Assembly: GCA_030694265.1 (NCBI GenBank)
Contig: JAUXYP010000006.1
Span: 186,001-250,000, forward strand
DNA: 64,000 nt
From: Sulfuricurvum sp.
Lineage (GTDB): Bacteria; Campylobacterota; Campylobacteria; Campylobacterales; Sulfurimonadaceae
Reading direction: 5' to 3'
The notes under the pieces are model-generated. The model worked only from the letters and a program-made list of their open reading frames with translations, searched no databases and had not been told where the DNA came from. This document shows, one piece after another, positions 26,409 to 35,037 of the stretch (position 1 is the stretch's first letter; every line of letters starts with the position of its first letter). The translations under genes and the position numbers were made by a program.

Positions 26409-27632
26409 TTATACTATTTTTACGTTAACGACATCAACGGCATTGTATTGATATCCACCGGCATTCCATCCGATGTCGCCTGGCAGAGGCTGAATATTAC
26501 CGATACGATTGATTGCACGTACCATAATGGAATATTCACCTTTGATTTTCGGTTCCCACGAGAAACTCCATTGACGATACGCGTATTTGCCATAATCCTT
26601 TTGAAGATTAGTGGAACTCCAACTTTTCCCTCCATCAAGAGAGATCATCACTTCTTTGATCCCTTTCCCCTGGTCAAAAGCGACACCCGTAACATTGATA
26701 CGAGAGCCTTTTTTTATCACGCTGTTTGGTGCAGGATAACCGATGACAGACTTTACTTTCATTTGAGCGATAGGTTTGCGTTTATACTCAAAGTCACCTC
26801 CAGAGATGACACATTCACAGTCATTATCAGGAACAGTGTAGGCTACATCCATGAAAAATGTCTTACGGTATTCATCCATTACGGTGATCTCTGAGAGCAT
26901 TTTTACCCAGCTGTCTGAAAAGTGACCTGGGATGATCAGCTTGAGTGGGAAACCATTGAGATACGGGATATCTTGCCCATTCATCTCATACGCAACAATT
27001 AATTCATCTGTAAGAGCTTCATCGATTCCCATCTCTCTAAAAAAGTGAGGAGTTTCATCAATGGCAGGCTTTTCCAATCCATTGACACCGACATATTTAG
27101 CCGTTGCATTGACTCCTGCCATATTGAGGATGTCTTTAAGCCGAGCCCCTTTCCATACAGCACACCCCATGGCCCCATGGCCCCATTGTACGCCGTGAGT
27201 CGCTTGACCTGTTTTTTCTGAAAAGAATTTTCGACTATTACCTCCACATTGAAGAACGGAAGTGATTTCTACTGGTTCAAATTTTGATTTAAGATCATCG
27301 ATACTCAAAGATAAAGCATTTGCGACACTTCCCTTGACTTCGAGTCGAAAGGTGTTCAAGTCAATGTAAGTTGGAATATCAGGCATATGCCAACGAACAA
27401 AGAATTGATCATTGGGGGTAATGGCTTGTGTGAAAATATCACGTGATGATTCAAGAAGAGGAGGACGATCGGAAATCGTTTTCATCGGTTTTTTTTCTGG
27501 AAATGCGATCATAGGAGGGACGAAAGCTTTCGTTTCTGTTGCGACAGTTTTGGCGGCTTCTTTAGCAAAAAGAGTTGACGCACCAAAAATAAGGCCGGCA
27601 CCTAAAAAATTTCTTCGTGAAAATTTGTCCAT
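26409..27632 (-). CDS. sorA: Sulfite dehydrogenase molybdenum subunit SorA-like
   Basis: The 407-residue protein belongs to the sulfite oxidase family and oxidises sulfite to sulfate in the periplasm. A Tat signal SRRNFLG starts at residue 5. The molybdenum-ligand Cys is C129 in VLQCGGNSRKFF. The C-terminal dimerisation domain follows (~285-407). The small cytochrome next to it points to SorAB. A SoxC role is less likely because no soxD-sized diheme partner is present. Export would use the TatBC encoded nearby. Confidence 0.87.
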   Translation of the reverse strand: MDKFSRRNFLGAGLIFGASTLFAKEAAKTVATETKAFVPPMIAFPEKKPMKTISDRPPLLESSRDIFTQAITPNDQFFVRWHMPDIPTYIDLNTFRLEVKGSVANALSLSIDDLKSKFEPVEITSVLQCGGNSRKFFSEKTGQATHGVQWGHGAMGCAVWKGARLKDILNMAGVNATAKYVGVNGLEKPAIDETPHFFREMGIDEALTDELIVAYEMNGQDIPYLNGFPLKLIIPGHFSDSWVKMLSEITVMDEYRKTFFMDVAYTVPDNDCECVISGGDFEYKRKPIAQMKVKSVIGYPAPNSVIKKGSRINVTGVAFDQGKGIKEVMISLDGGKSWSSTNLQKDYGKYAYRQWSFSWEPKIKGEYSIMVRAINRIGNIQPLPGDIGWNAGGYQYNAVDVVNVKIV

Positions 27633-27684
27633 GGGAAATCCCTATTAAATAATATTGCCTGATTTTAGCATATTTAGCTGAAAA

Positions 27685-28713
27685 TTATAGGATTAACATA
27701 GCATCACCATAGGAAAAAAAGCGATATTGTTTATCAATCGCCTCCTGATACAGTCGATGGGTCTCTTCAAGTCCCACAAAAGAAGCCACGAGCATTAAAA
27801 GGGTTGATTGGGGAAGATGAAAATTCGTCAGCAGATGGTTGACCCGTTTTGGGGGATTATGCGGATGTAAAAAGAGGTTGGCTTGTCCCTGTGATTCACC
27901 CGTTCGGATGTGATATTCGACGGTTCGTGTTGACGTTGTTCCTACGCACAATAGGGGAGCTGGACCTTGTATAAGATCCAAAGATTTTTTACTTATTTCA
28001 AAATATTCCGAGTGCATCGGATGATCGGTAATCGTAGTGCATTCTACGGGTTTGAATGTCCCTGAACCTACATGCAGTGTTACAAATGCGTGTGGATGCT
28101 GCTCACATAGCTGATTGAAAAGCTCATCTGTAAAATGCAGTGATGCTGTAGGAGCAGCCACGGCGCCCTCGTGTGCAGCAAAAACGCTTTGGTATTCACA
28201 CTCATCTTCACTATTGTCTTCACGCCCCAGATAAGGAGGAAGAGGGATGTGCCCAATTTTGTCTAAAAGAGGTAAAAGCTCCTCAAATCGTAAGAGTACA
28301 TCGTTAAGAAAAAAATTTACTTCACGTGATCCATCCTCGTTGAGAGCAGTAACAGCAGCTTTAAGATTTTGATCAAAATAAAGGAGGGTGCCGATTTTTA
28401 CCCGTCCTTTAATGTATACATTGATGGTATGGGCATTGAGCGGGCGATTAATGAGAAGCTCTACAGCACCACCACTTTCTTTTTTCCCATAAAGTCTGGC
28501 TTTTATAACTTTGGTATCATTGAAAATGATAGCACACTCTTTGGGTAAAAAATCATTTAACTGATCAAAGCGCGTATGGGTGATTGAGCGATCACTTCGA
28601 TTGTAAACAAGGAGTCTTGCATGGTCTCTGGGATGGACGGGGTGGGTGGCTATGAGCCCATCAGGGAGATGGTATTCATAACTTGACGTAAGCAGAGGAT
28701 CTTTATTAGTCAA
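27685..28713 (-). CDS. queA: S-adenosylmethionine:tRNA ribosyltransferase-isomerase
   Basis: QueA transfers the ribosyl part of SAM to preQ1-tRNA, making epoxyqueuosine. The 342-residue protein has the family pattern YHLPDGLIATHP near residue 14, RDHARLLV, and FNDTKVIKARL. It overlaps tatC by 8 nt on the same strand, so it is translated from the tatB-tatC-queA message. Confidence 0.95.
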   Translation of the reverse strand: MTNKDPLLTSSYEYHLPDGLIATHPVHPRDHARLLVYNRSDRSITHTRFDQLNDFLPKECAIIFNDTKVIKARLYGKKESGGAVELLINRPLNAHTINVYIKGRVKIGTLLYFDQNLKAAVTALNEDGSREVNFFLNDVLLRFEELLPLLDKIGHIPLPPYLGREDNSEDECEYQSVFAAHEGAVAAPTASLHFTDELFNQLCEQHPHAFVTLHVGSGTFKPVECTTITDHPMHSEYFEISKKSLDLIQGPAPLLCVGTTSTRTVEYHIRTGESQGQANLFLHPHNPPKRVNHLLTNFHLPQSTLLMLVASFVGLEETHRLYQEAIDKQYRFFSYGDAMLIL

Positions 28714-29488
28714 TCGTCTCTTCTTCGTCTTCTAGCGCTGCTAAGTCTTCTTTGGGTGCCGGATTAACCGCGCCAACAATAAGGATGGAAATACCGTAAA
28801 GAATGATAAGGGGAACGGCCATCATGGTTTGGCTAAGAACATCCGGTGGGGTTAACAAAGCGGCTATAATGAAGATAAGGACAATAGCATAGCGAAAGAA
28901 ACTCTTCATCATGCGATCATCAATGAGTCCCATCAGGGCTAAGAAATAACAAAAAACGGGAAGTTCAAAGGCAAGTCCAAAACCAAACAATATTTTGGTG
29001 AAAAACTCTACGTATTCTGAAATATTATACATCGGAACGAAGGTAGCACTTCCAAATTCAATAAAAAAAGCAAATCCCATAGGGGTGACAAAATAGTAGG
29101 CAAAAGAGGCACCAATTAGGAACATAGCTGTTCCCCCGACAACGATGGGGATCATCATTTTTTTCTCATTGGCATAAAGGCCAGGAGCAATAAAAAGCCA
29201 TATTTGAGACAGTATGATCGGCAGTGCCGCAAGAAGTCCTGCAAAAAACGATACTTTCATCGCAACGAAAAATGCCTCGGATAATTCTCGTGTAACGATC
29301 ATTCCCTGTGCAGCTTTACGGGAAATTTTAGCGGTAGCAGTCAGTGCATCGATAAGCGGTTGAGTAATCCATGCAAGGATGGCATCATGGAAGCTCCACA
29401 TTACAATCGACATAATTATAATTGCAGCAACACTGATACCAAGGCGCTTGCGCAGTTCTACTAAGTGAGGACGTAAATCATCAAACAT
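28706..29488 (-). CDS. tatC: Sec-independent protein translocase TatC
   Basis: TatC is the receptor for twin-arginine signal peptides. The 260-residue protein begins MFDDLRPHLVELRKRL, the typical cytoplasmic N-terminus, and has about six hydrophobic segments. Its ATG overlaps the tatB stop by 1 nt. It would serve the Tat substrates SorA and the PsrA-like subunit in this window. TatA is not encoded here. Confidence 0.96.
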   Translation of the reverse strand: MFDDLRPHLVELRKRLGISVAAIIIMSIVMWSFHDAILAWITQPLIDALTATAKISRKAAQGMIVTRELSEAFFVAMKVSFFAGLLAALPIILSQIWLFIAPGLYANEKKMMIPIVVGGTAMFLIGASFAYYFVTPMGFAFFIEFGSATFVPMYNISEYVEFFTKILFGFGLAFELPVFCYFLALMGLIDDRMMKSFFRYAIVLIFIIAALLTPPDVLSQTMMAVPLIILYGISILIVGAVNPAPKEDLAALEDEEETID

Positions 29489-29865
29489 TAAGCTTCCTCT
29501 TTATTTTTTGGAGCGAAGGTAATTGGCTCTGGGGCTTTGGGTGCAGCAGGTGCAGAGGCAGGCATTTCCAATGTTAAATCATTCCCCATAGCAGTGAGAT
29601 CTGCCCCAATTTCTGTCAAGTCCGTCATACGTGTTAACTCTGAACTCGCATTGGTGAGTTCAGCTTTATAATCCATCACGCTCTCTTTGATTCCAGAGAG
29701 TCTGATTTCATCCTCAATCGTAGCTTTTGCCGAATTAACGGTTCCTTTGACGCTGCGGAAGAATTTGGCGATCTCTATCATCGTAGAGGGAAGTTTATCG
29801 GGTCCCAAAAAGAGAACAGCGACGATAGCGATAAGAAGAATTTCTGTAATGCCCATTCCAAACAT
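29488..29865 (-). CDS. tatB: Sec-independent protein translocase TatB
   Basis: The 125-residue protein has one N-terminal membrane helix (MGITEILLIAIVAVLFLG) followed by the Gly-Pro hinge and a long amphipathic helix, then an Ala/Pro-rich tail. This matches TatB rather than the shorter TatA. It directly precedes tatC. A promoter could lie in the 76-nt gap to hemW. Confidence 0.9.
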   Translation of the reverse strand: MFGMGITEILLIAIVAVLFLGPDKLPSTMIEIAKFFRSVKGTVNSAKATIEDEIRLSGIKESVMDYKAELTNASSELTRMTDLTEIGADLTAMGNDLTLEMPASAPAAPKAPEPITFAPKNKEEA

Positions 29866-29941
29866 GTTATTTGCCTGCTTATTGTTTGATTTTTATAAAG
29901 AATTGAAGCGATTTTATCAAAAGTTAGTTTAAAGGGTACCT

Positions 29942-31003
29942 CTAATAGCCTTCAATTCTTAGAGTGATTTCATCTGCAAGGAGAAAATTAGGATTATAAT
30001 AGTGCCCATCACGATATTCCAATAATCCACCCTCATGCAGCATTTGTGCTTGAGCCTGTTGTGCTTTAGACAGAAGCGTTTTGTTTACACCGACGCAGCT
30101 GCGAAATCCTAAGAAAAATTTTTCATTTAAGAGTTCTGACTCATTAAGAATTTCTTCTTTAATAGTTGTTGGTGCGTCAATGTATGTTTCTATATCGGTC
30201 GTGGGATAAAAGCGAGTTGAACCTAAAAATCCAACCGCTCCTGCACCTAATCCGATGTAGGGTTTATGCTCCCAATACCCTAGATTATGACGTGAACGAT
30301 ATTTGCCAAAATTGGATATTTCATACTGATCAAATCCTTTGACGGAAATTTCATCAAACAGCCATTGGGTGAGATCGAGTTGTTCGCTCGCCATTTCGGG
30401 TAATTTTTCGAATGCGGTCTCTTCTTCAATTGTGAGGGAATAAAGGCTGATATGGTCTATTGGGAGTTCAAACGCCTGATCAATATCACTGCGTAACAAA
30501 TCTTTTGTATCCCCTTGCACACCGTAAATGAGATCGAGAGAAAGGTGCTCATAGCCTAGTAGTGCCGCATTTCGGATAGCTTCAAGAGCATGTTGCGTAT
30601 TGTGTGCACGTCCGAGTGTTTTGAGTTTCTGATCGTCAAAACTTTGTACTCCAAAACTGATACGGTTGACACCCAATGCCTTCATACCCTCAAGCCACTC
30701 TTTGGTGGCACTGTTAGGATTGGCTTCGGATGTGATTTCGGCACCTTCTTGTAAAAAAGGACGAATACATTCGAATATCGGTCTATAAAGCTCTGGGTCA
30801 ACGGTTGATGGGGTGCCACCGCCGATAAAAACAGTTTCTATAAGATTTTCAGGACTGACGTTAAAACGTTTTAATTCAAATTCAAGTTGAATACCGAGGG
30901 CATTCATATAGCGTTCACGTTGTGAAAACTTATCAACATAAGAATTAAAGGCACAATAAGAGCATTTGCTATCGCAAAAAGGGATATGAATGTATAAAAG
31001 CAT
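29942..31003 (-). CDS. hemW: Radical SAM heme chaperone HemW-like
   Basis: The 353-residue protein has the radical SAM cluster motif at C10, C14 and C17 (IPFCDSKCSYCAF). The Phe after the third Cys, in place of a fourth Cys, distinguishes HemW from coproporphyrinogen dehydrogenase HemN. HemW is thought to bind heme and deliver it to respiratory enzymes. The start codon lies only 5 nt from a TATAAT, and there is no ribosome-binding site. Confidence 0.9.
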   Translation of the reverse strand: MLLYIHIPFCDSKCSYCAFNSYVDKFSQRERYMNALGIQLEFELKRFNVSPENLIETVFIGGGTPSTVDPELYRPIFECIRPFLQEGAEITSEANPNSATKEWLEGMKALGVNRISFGVQSFDDQKLKTLGRAHNTQHALEAIRNAALLGYEHLSLDLIYGVQGDTKDLLRSDIDQAFELPIDHISLYSLTIEEETAFEKLPEMASEQLDLTQWLFDEISVKGFDQYEISNFGKYRSRHNLGYWEHKPYIGLGAGAVGFLGSTRFYPTTDIETYIDAPTTIKEEILNESELLNEKFFLGFRSCVGVNKTLLSKAQQAQAQMLHEGGLLEYRDGHYYNPNFLLADEITLRIEGY

Positions 31004-31008
31004 GGCGA

Positions 31009-31014
31009 ATTATA
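31009..31014 (-). promoter_or_regulatory. -10 element for hemW, 5 nt before the start codon
   Basis: TATAAT on the minus strand is followed by 5 nt and then the hemW ATG. Transcription would start at or near the start codon, suggesting a leaderless message. Confidence 0.45.
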
Positions 31015-31036
31015 CTTTTTTTAATGGTGAATACCC

Positions 31037-31042
31037 TACAAT
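31037..31042 (+). promoter_or_regulatory. -10 element for rppH
   Basis: TACAAT lies 20 nt before the rppH ATG, in the 59-nt gap between divergent hemW and rppH. It would start the rppH-lysC-hobA-holB-folP unit. Confidence 0.45.
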
Positions 31043-31062
31043 TATAGGAAAAAAGATAGTGA

Positions 31063-31533
31063 ATGACTCAAAAGAAGTTTTATCGCCCGAATGTCGCAGC
31101 TATTATTGTTTCCAGTGCGTACCCTGATGAGAAGCAAATTTTTATTGCTGAGCGAAGTGATTTGGCAGGAGTATGGCAATTTCCGCAAGGGGGAATAGAT
31201 GAGGGAGAAAGCCCAGAAGAAGCCCTTTTTCGAGAACTCAAAGAAGAAATAGGGACCAATAAGGTGGAAGTCATCGCTGAGTATCCCGAATGGATATCGT
31301 ATGATTTTCCTCCACATGTTGCGGCAAAAATGGCACCTTTTGCAGGACAAAAACAGCGCTATTATTTGGTCCGACTCAAGAAAAATGCTAAAATTAATTT
31401 GGATACCAAGCATCCGGAATTTAAGAAATATGAATTTGTGGCTCTTCAAGAGCTCAATGGAAAAATCGCCCATTTTAAAAAACCGATTTATGAAGAGGTT
31501 ATTTCACATTTTAGAGCCAAGGGGTATCTGTAA
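31063..31533 (+). CDS. rppH: RNA pyrophosphohydrolase (Nudix)
   Basis: RppH removes pyrophosphate from mRNA 5' ends and so triggers decay. The 156-residue protein carries a full Nudix box at 43-65, including GGIDEGESPEEALFREL followed by KEEIG. It begins a co-oriented run and its stop overlaps lysC by 1 nt (TAATG). The same rppH-lysC order occurs in Helicobacter. Confidence 0.94.
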   Translation: MTQKKFYRPNVAAIIVSSAYPDEKQIFIAERSDLAGVWQFPQGGIDEGESPEEALFRELKEEIGTNKVEVIAEYPEWISYDFPPHVAAKMAPFAGQKQRYYLVRLKKNAKINLDTKHPEFKKYEFVALQELNGKIAHFKKPIYEEVISHFRAKGYL

Positions 31534-32744
31534 TGCTTATTGTACAAAAGTTTGGTGGAACCAGTGTCGGAGATTTAGAGCGGATTCAAAATGTTGCCAA
31601 TCGTGTCTCCCAAACTCTTAAAGAAGGGCACCAAGTTGTCGTCGTCGTTTCCGCTATGAGCGGTGAAACCAATAAATTGATTGCTTATGCGGAACATTAT
31701 ACTGCCTCTCCAGAGCGCAGTGAAGTGGATATGTTGTTAAGTTCAGGAGAACGTGTAACTGCGGCGTTACTCTCGATTGCGCTAAATGCTATGGGGCACA
31801 AAGCGGCTTCCATGAGCGGTAGACGAGCGGGCATAGTGACAGACAATGTTCATACTAAAGCCCGTATCGAGAGCATTGATCCTTCTCTTATGCACGCCGA
31901 ATTGGCACAGGGTAAAGTGATCGTTGTTGCAGGGTTCCAAGGGGTAAGTGAACTGGGCCAAGTTACGACCCTCGGTCGTGGTGGATCAGACCTTTCTGCC
32001 GTCGCTCTCGCTGGAGCATTAAAAGCTGATTTATGTGAAATTTATACGGATGTTGACGGTATTTATACGACCGATCCTCGGATTGAACCAAAAGCGCGTA
32101 AAATGGATCGTATCAGCTACGATGAGATGTTGGAGCTAGCTTCGTTGGGGGCAAAAGTTCTCCAAAACCGTTCAGTAGAATTGGCCAAAAAATTGAATGT
32201 TAATCTTGTAACCCGGTCTAGTTTCACAATGGCAGAAGGAACACTTATAACAAAGGAAGAGAATATTATGGAAAAACCACTCGTTAGCGGCATTGCACTG
32301 GATAAGAATCAAGCACGTGTTTCTTTGCTCGAAGTTATTGATCGTCCGGGAATTGCGTCTGATATATTTACCCGTTTGGCAGACAACAGTGTAAATATTG
32401 ATATGATTATCCAAACGCAGGGTCATGATGGCAAAACCCACTTGGACTTTACGGTTCCAAAGACAGAATTGTTGGACGCTAAAAAAGTGGTTGAAACCTT
32501 TATCGCTGAAGGCGAAATTGGCCGTGCCAGTTATGACGAGTGTATTTGTAAAGTTTCCATTGTCGGTGTCGGTATGAAATCGCATACGGGTGTTGCGGCA
32601 AAAGCATTTCAAACGATGGCGCGTGAAAATATCAACATTATGATGATTTCGACATCAGAAATCAAAGTGTCGATGGTCATTGATGAGAAGTATGCCGAAT
32701 TGGCAGTGCGTTCACTTCACAGCGCGTATTCGTTGGATCAATAA
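31533..32744 (+). CDS. lysC: Aspartate kinase
   Basis: LysC phosphorylates aspartate in the first step of lysine, threonine and methionine synthesis. The 403-residue protein starts MLIVQKFGGTSV, the ATP-binding signature, and has two ACT domains in the last ~140 residues for allosteric control. TAATG overlaps link it to rppH upstream and hobA downstream. Confidence 0.96.
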   Translation: MLIVQKFGGTSVGDLERIQNVANRVSQTLKEGHQVVVVVSAMSGETNKLIAYAEHYTASPERSEVDMLLSSGERVTAALLSIALNAMGHKAASMSGRRAGIVTDNVHTKARIESIDPSLMHAELAQGKVIVVAGFQGVSELGQVTTLGRGGSDLSAVALAGALKADLCEIYTDVDGIYTTDPRIEPKARKMDRISYDEMLELASLGAKVLQNRSVELAKKLNVNLVTRSSFTMAEGTLITKEENIMEKPLVSGIALDKNQARVSLLEVIDRPGIASDIFTRLADNSVNIDMIIQTQGHDGKTHLDFTVPKTELLDAKKVVETFIAEGEIGRASYDECICKVSIVGVGMKSHTGVAAKAFQTMARENINIMMISTSEIKVSMVIDEKYAELAVRSLHSAYSLDQ

Positions 32745-33295
32745 TGCATCAATTTGATCGATGGACCCTCGATACTATTAGAGCTGAGGGTGCATCGATG
32801 AGCTGGTTTGAAGAGCAGCGTTTTGAGTGGATTCCTCAAATAGCCAGTGCTATGGATCAAATCATGCAAGGGCGTACCATCGTCCTCGTTACTGATCCAC
32901 AACGTCGCTGGTTTTCCCACTATATTACTGAAACTATCAATAAAAAACTCAAAGAACGTCCGATGATTCCTATCGTCTATTTGGATGGTTTGTATCCTCA
33001 TATCGATCAATTGGTGGATGCAGAGGCGATGGAAACGCTTAGCGATATGCTTGACCTCTCATACAAAGGTGAATATTTCTTTTGGTACATCGGAAAGGGT
33101 GGTGATGAACGCCGTGCGGATATCGTTAAGCGGACGGATAATGCCCTGATGTGGATTATGGATGAAAATTATCCAAATGCCTTAAGCATGCGATCCTATG
33201 ATCCTTTGATCGATATCAAATTGTTACAGCTCTATCGTTTATTTGATAAAACGCTTTCTGCTGTCTTGTTTGGGGAGATTGATGTTCACGCCTAG
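32744..33295 (+). CDS. hobA: DnaA-interacting replication initiation protein HobA
   Basis: HobA binds DnaA and promotes the initiation complex at the origin. It is a Campylobacterota protein with a SIS-like fold. The 183-residue size and the location between lysC and holB match Helicobacter pylori. Segments such as RRWFSHYITETINKK and GGDERRADIVKRTDNAL fit the family in my judgement. It overlaps lysC by 1 nt and holB by 14 nt. Confidence 0.88.
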   Translation: MHQFDRWTLDTIRAEGASMSWFEEQRFEWIPQIASAMDQIMQGRTIVLVTDPQRRWFSHYITETINKKLKERPMIPIVYLDGLYPHIDQLVDAEAMETLSDMLDLSYKGEYFFWYIGKGGDERRADIVKRTDNALMWIMDENYPNALSMRSYDPLIDIKLLQLYRLFDKTLSAVLFGEIDVHA

Positions 33296-33905
33296 TGGTG
33301 GCTCTATCTTAATCACGGAGCATTTCGAAGAGAAATCATTGGAAATTGAACAGGAACTTTTACCTTTGCGTTGTGTTCGTTTTATACGTGAAGACTTTAA
33401 AATAGAAGATGCCAAAGAAGTTATTAGCGAAGCGTACAAGAGTGAATCTCAAATGAAAACACTGATTTTAGGTGCCAAAAGTTTCACAATACCTGCACAG
33501 AACGCTTTACTTAAAATTCTAGAAGAACCTCCGCCTAATATTGTTTTTCTACTGCTTGCCCCCAATAAAAGTACTTTTTTACCTACGGTTCGTTCACGTT
33601 TATCATTGAGTCAAGAGCACAGTGAAAAACACCATGAACCAATCTCACTAACTCTTCGTACATTGGATCTTTCAGGTATGTTTTCGTGGATAAAAGAACA
33701 TGAAAAATTCAAGAAACATGAAGCCAAGGAACTGATTGAACACCTCTTTTATCATGCAGTTCATGTTGAGGGATTATCGCTGACAACTGTTCAAATAGAA
33801 GGATTTGATAAAGCTTTTAGGCTCATTGAACTTAACGCACGCGTCCAAAATGTTTTAGTGATGATCTTGATGAATTTTCTTAAAGAGGTAAAGCGTGTAC
33901 GTTGA
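33282..33905 (+). CDS. holB: DNA polymerase III delta prime subunit HolB
   Basis: HolB is part of the clamp loader. At 207 residues it is much shorter than the E. coli protein (334), as is normal for this phylum. I see the SRC-like region LPTVRSRLS and the AQNALLKILEEPP motif but no Walker A motif and no zinc-binding Cys set. ATG 33282 has GGGGAG 6 nt upstream. An earlier ATG at 33243 lies inside hobA. It overlaps folP by 11 nt. Confidence 0.88.
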   Translation: MFTPSGGSILITEHFEEKSLEIEQELLPLRCVRFIREDFKIEDAKEVISEAYKSESQMKTLILGAKSFTIPAQNALLKILEEPPPNIVFLLLAPNKSTFLPTVRSRLSLSQEHSEKHHEPISLTLRTLDLSGMFSWIKEHEKFKKHEAKELIEHLFYHAVHVEGLSLTTVQIEGFDKAFRLIELNARVQNVLVMILMNFLKEVKRVR

Positions 33906-35037
33906 GCATCTTTCTTCTAGCGTAAATCTTAAAACACTTCTTCAAGAGTTAAAAGTGGATGCAGGCGGAGTATCAATTTTACAGGACAAGGGTAAAATAC
34001 ACCTTATCAGAATCGTAGACTTACACGTGGGTGCAGCAAATATTCTTAAACAAGATGCGCTCAGTATTGGGGCTGATCTCGCCGTTCCAAGAGGAACAGT
34101 GACGGCACTTGAGCCCAGAGTCAATGCAATTTTGATTGCAAATGAAAGACAGCTTCAGCTCCTAGTAAAAAAAGAAAAAGCACAACCTTTTGGGCTCAAG
34201 GCATTGGCGCATGAGTTGGAACGTCATTGTCATCAGAAAAGTACCTTAGACATTGAAATTATGGGTATTATCAATGCCAATGATGACAGTTTTTATGCTC
34301 AAAGCCGATTTAAAGAGGCGCAAGCGATTGAAAAAATTGAAATGATGATACTTGAGGGAGCCCACATTATCGACATAGGAGGAGTTTCAAGCCGTCCTAA
34401 CAGTCAAAGTGTGAGTTCCAAAGAAGAACTTTTACGGGTGCGCCCGATTATTGACACATTGTATGCACAGCGTATGCATGAAAAAGTTCGGTTAAGTTTG
34501 GACAGTTATGAGCCATCTGTAATTGCGTATGCTCTTGAAAAAGGATTTAGTATTGTCAATGATATTACGGGTCTGGCGAATGATGAGGTGGCCCAATTGT
34601 GTGCATCATATGATGCGACGGCAGTGATCATGCATATGAGGGGAAATCCCCAAACAATGCAGGTAAATCCTCATTATGATTCTGTCCTTCATGAGGTGGA
34701 ACAGTTTTTTGAAGAACGGCTTGAAAAAGCGGAAAGATTTAGGATTAAAAATACTATTCTCGATTGCGGAATCGGTTTTGGAAAACGTTTAGAAGATAAT
34801 AGGGCACTCATCGCGCATCAAAAACATTTTTTACATTTTGGAAAACCACTCCTTGTAGGAGCGAGCCGTAAATCCATGATCGATCAAATTGTTCATTCCC
34901 AATGTGATGAGCGTCTTAGTGGAACGTTGGCTATTCATCTCAAAGCGATTGAAGAAGGCGCTACGATTGTCAGAGTCCACGATGTTAAAGAACACACACA
35001 GGCAATTACAGTATGGAAAGCATTAAGGGGATGGTAA
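33895..35037 (+). CDS. folP: Dihydropteroate synthase with N-terminal extension
   Basis: FolP condenses p-aminobenzoate with dihydropterin pyrophosphate in folate synthesis. The TIM-barrel core starts near residue 119 (DIEIMGIINANDDSF) and includes IIDIGGVSSRP, VNDITG, MHMRGNP, DCGIGFGK and LVGASRK. The usual NxTPDSF loop reads NANDDSF. About 118 N-terminal residues precede the core, as in Helicobacter FolP (380 residues here). GTG 33895 overlaps holB by 11 nt. Confidence 0.93.
   Translation: MYVEHLSSSVNLKTLLQELKVDAGGVSILQDKGKIHLIRIVDLHVGAANILKQDALSIGADLAVPRGTVTALEPRVNAILIANERQLQLLVKKEKAQPFGLKALAHELERHCHQKSTLDIEIMGIINANDDSFYAQSRFKEAQAIEKIEMMILEGAHIIDIGGVSSRPNSQSVSSKEELLRVRPIIDTLYAQRMHEKVRLSLDSYEPSVIAYALEKGFSIVNDITGLANDEVAQLCASYDATAVIMHMRGNPQTMQVNPHYDSVLHEVEQFFEERLEKAERFRIKNTILDCGIGFGKRLEDNRALIAHQKHFLHFGKPLLVGASRKSMIDQIVHSQCDERLSGTLAIHLKAIEEGATIVRVHDVKEHTQAITVWKALRGW

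Noticed and set aside
26448-26894. 148-residue frame antisense to sorA
   Set aside because: It lies wholly inside a well-supported gene on the other strand, with no start signals and no recognisable domains.
26409-27632. SoxC of the Sox thiosulfate-oxidising complex
   Set aside because: The partner is a 106-residue monoheme cytochrome as in SorAB; no SoxD-like diheme protein or other sox genes are next to it.
29942-31003. Coproporphyrinogen dehydrogenase HemN
   Set aside because: The radical SAM motif has three Cys followed by Phe, lacking the fourth Cys of HemN, and the length fits HemW.
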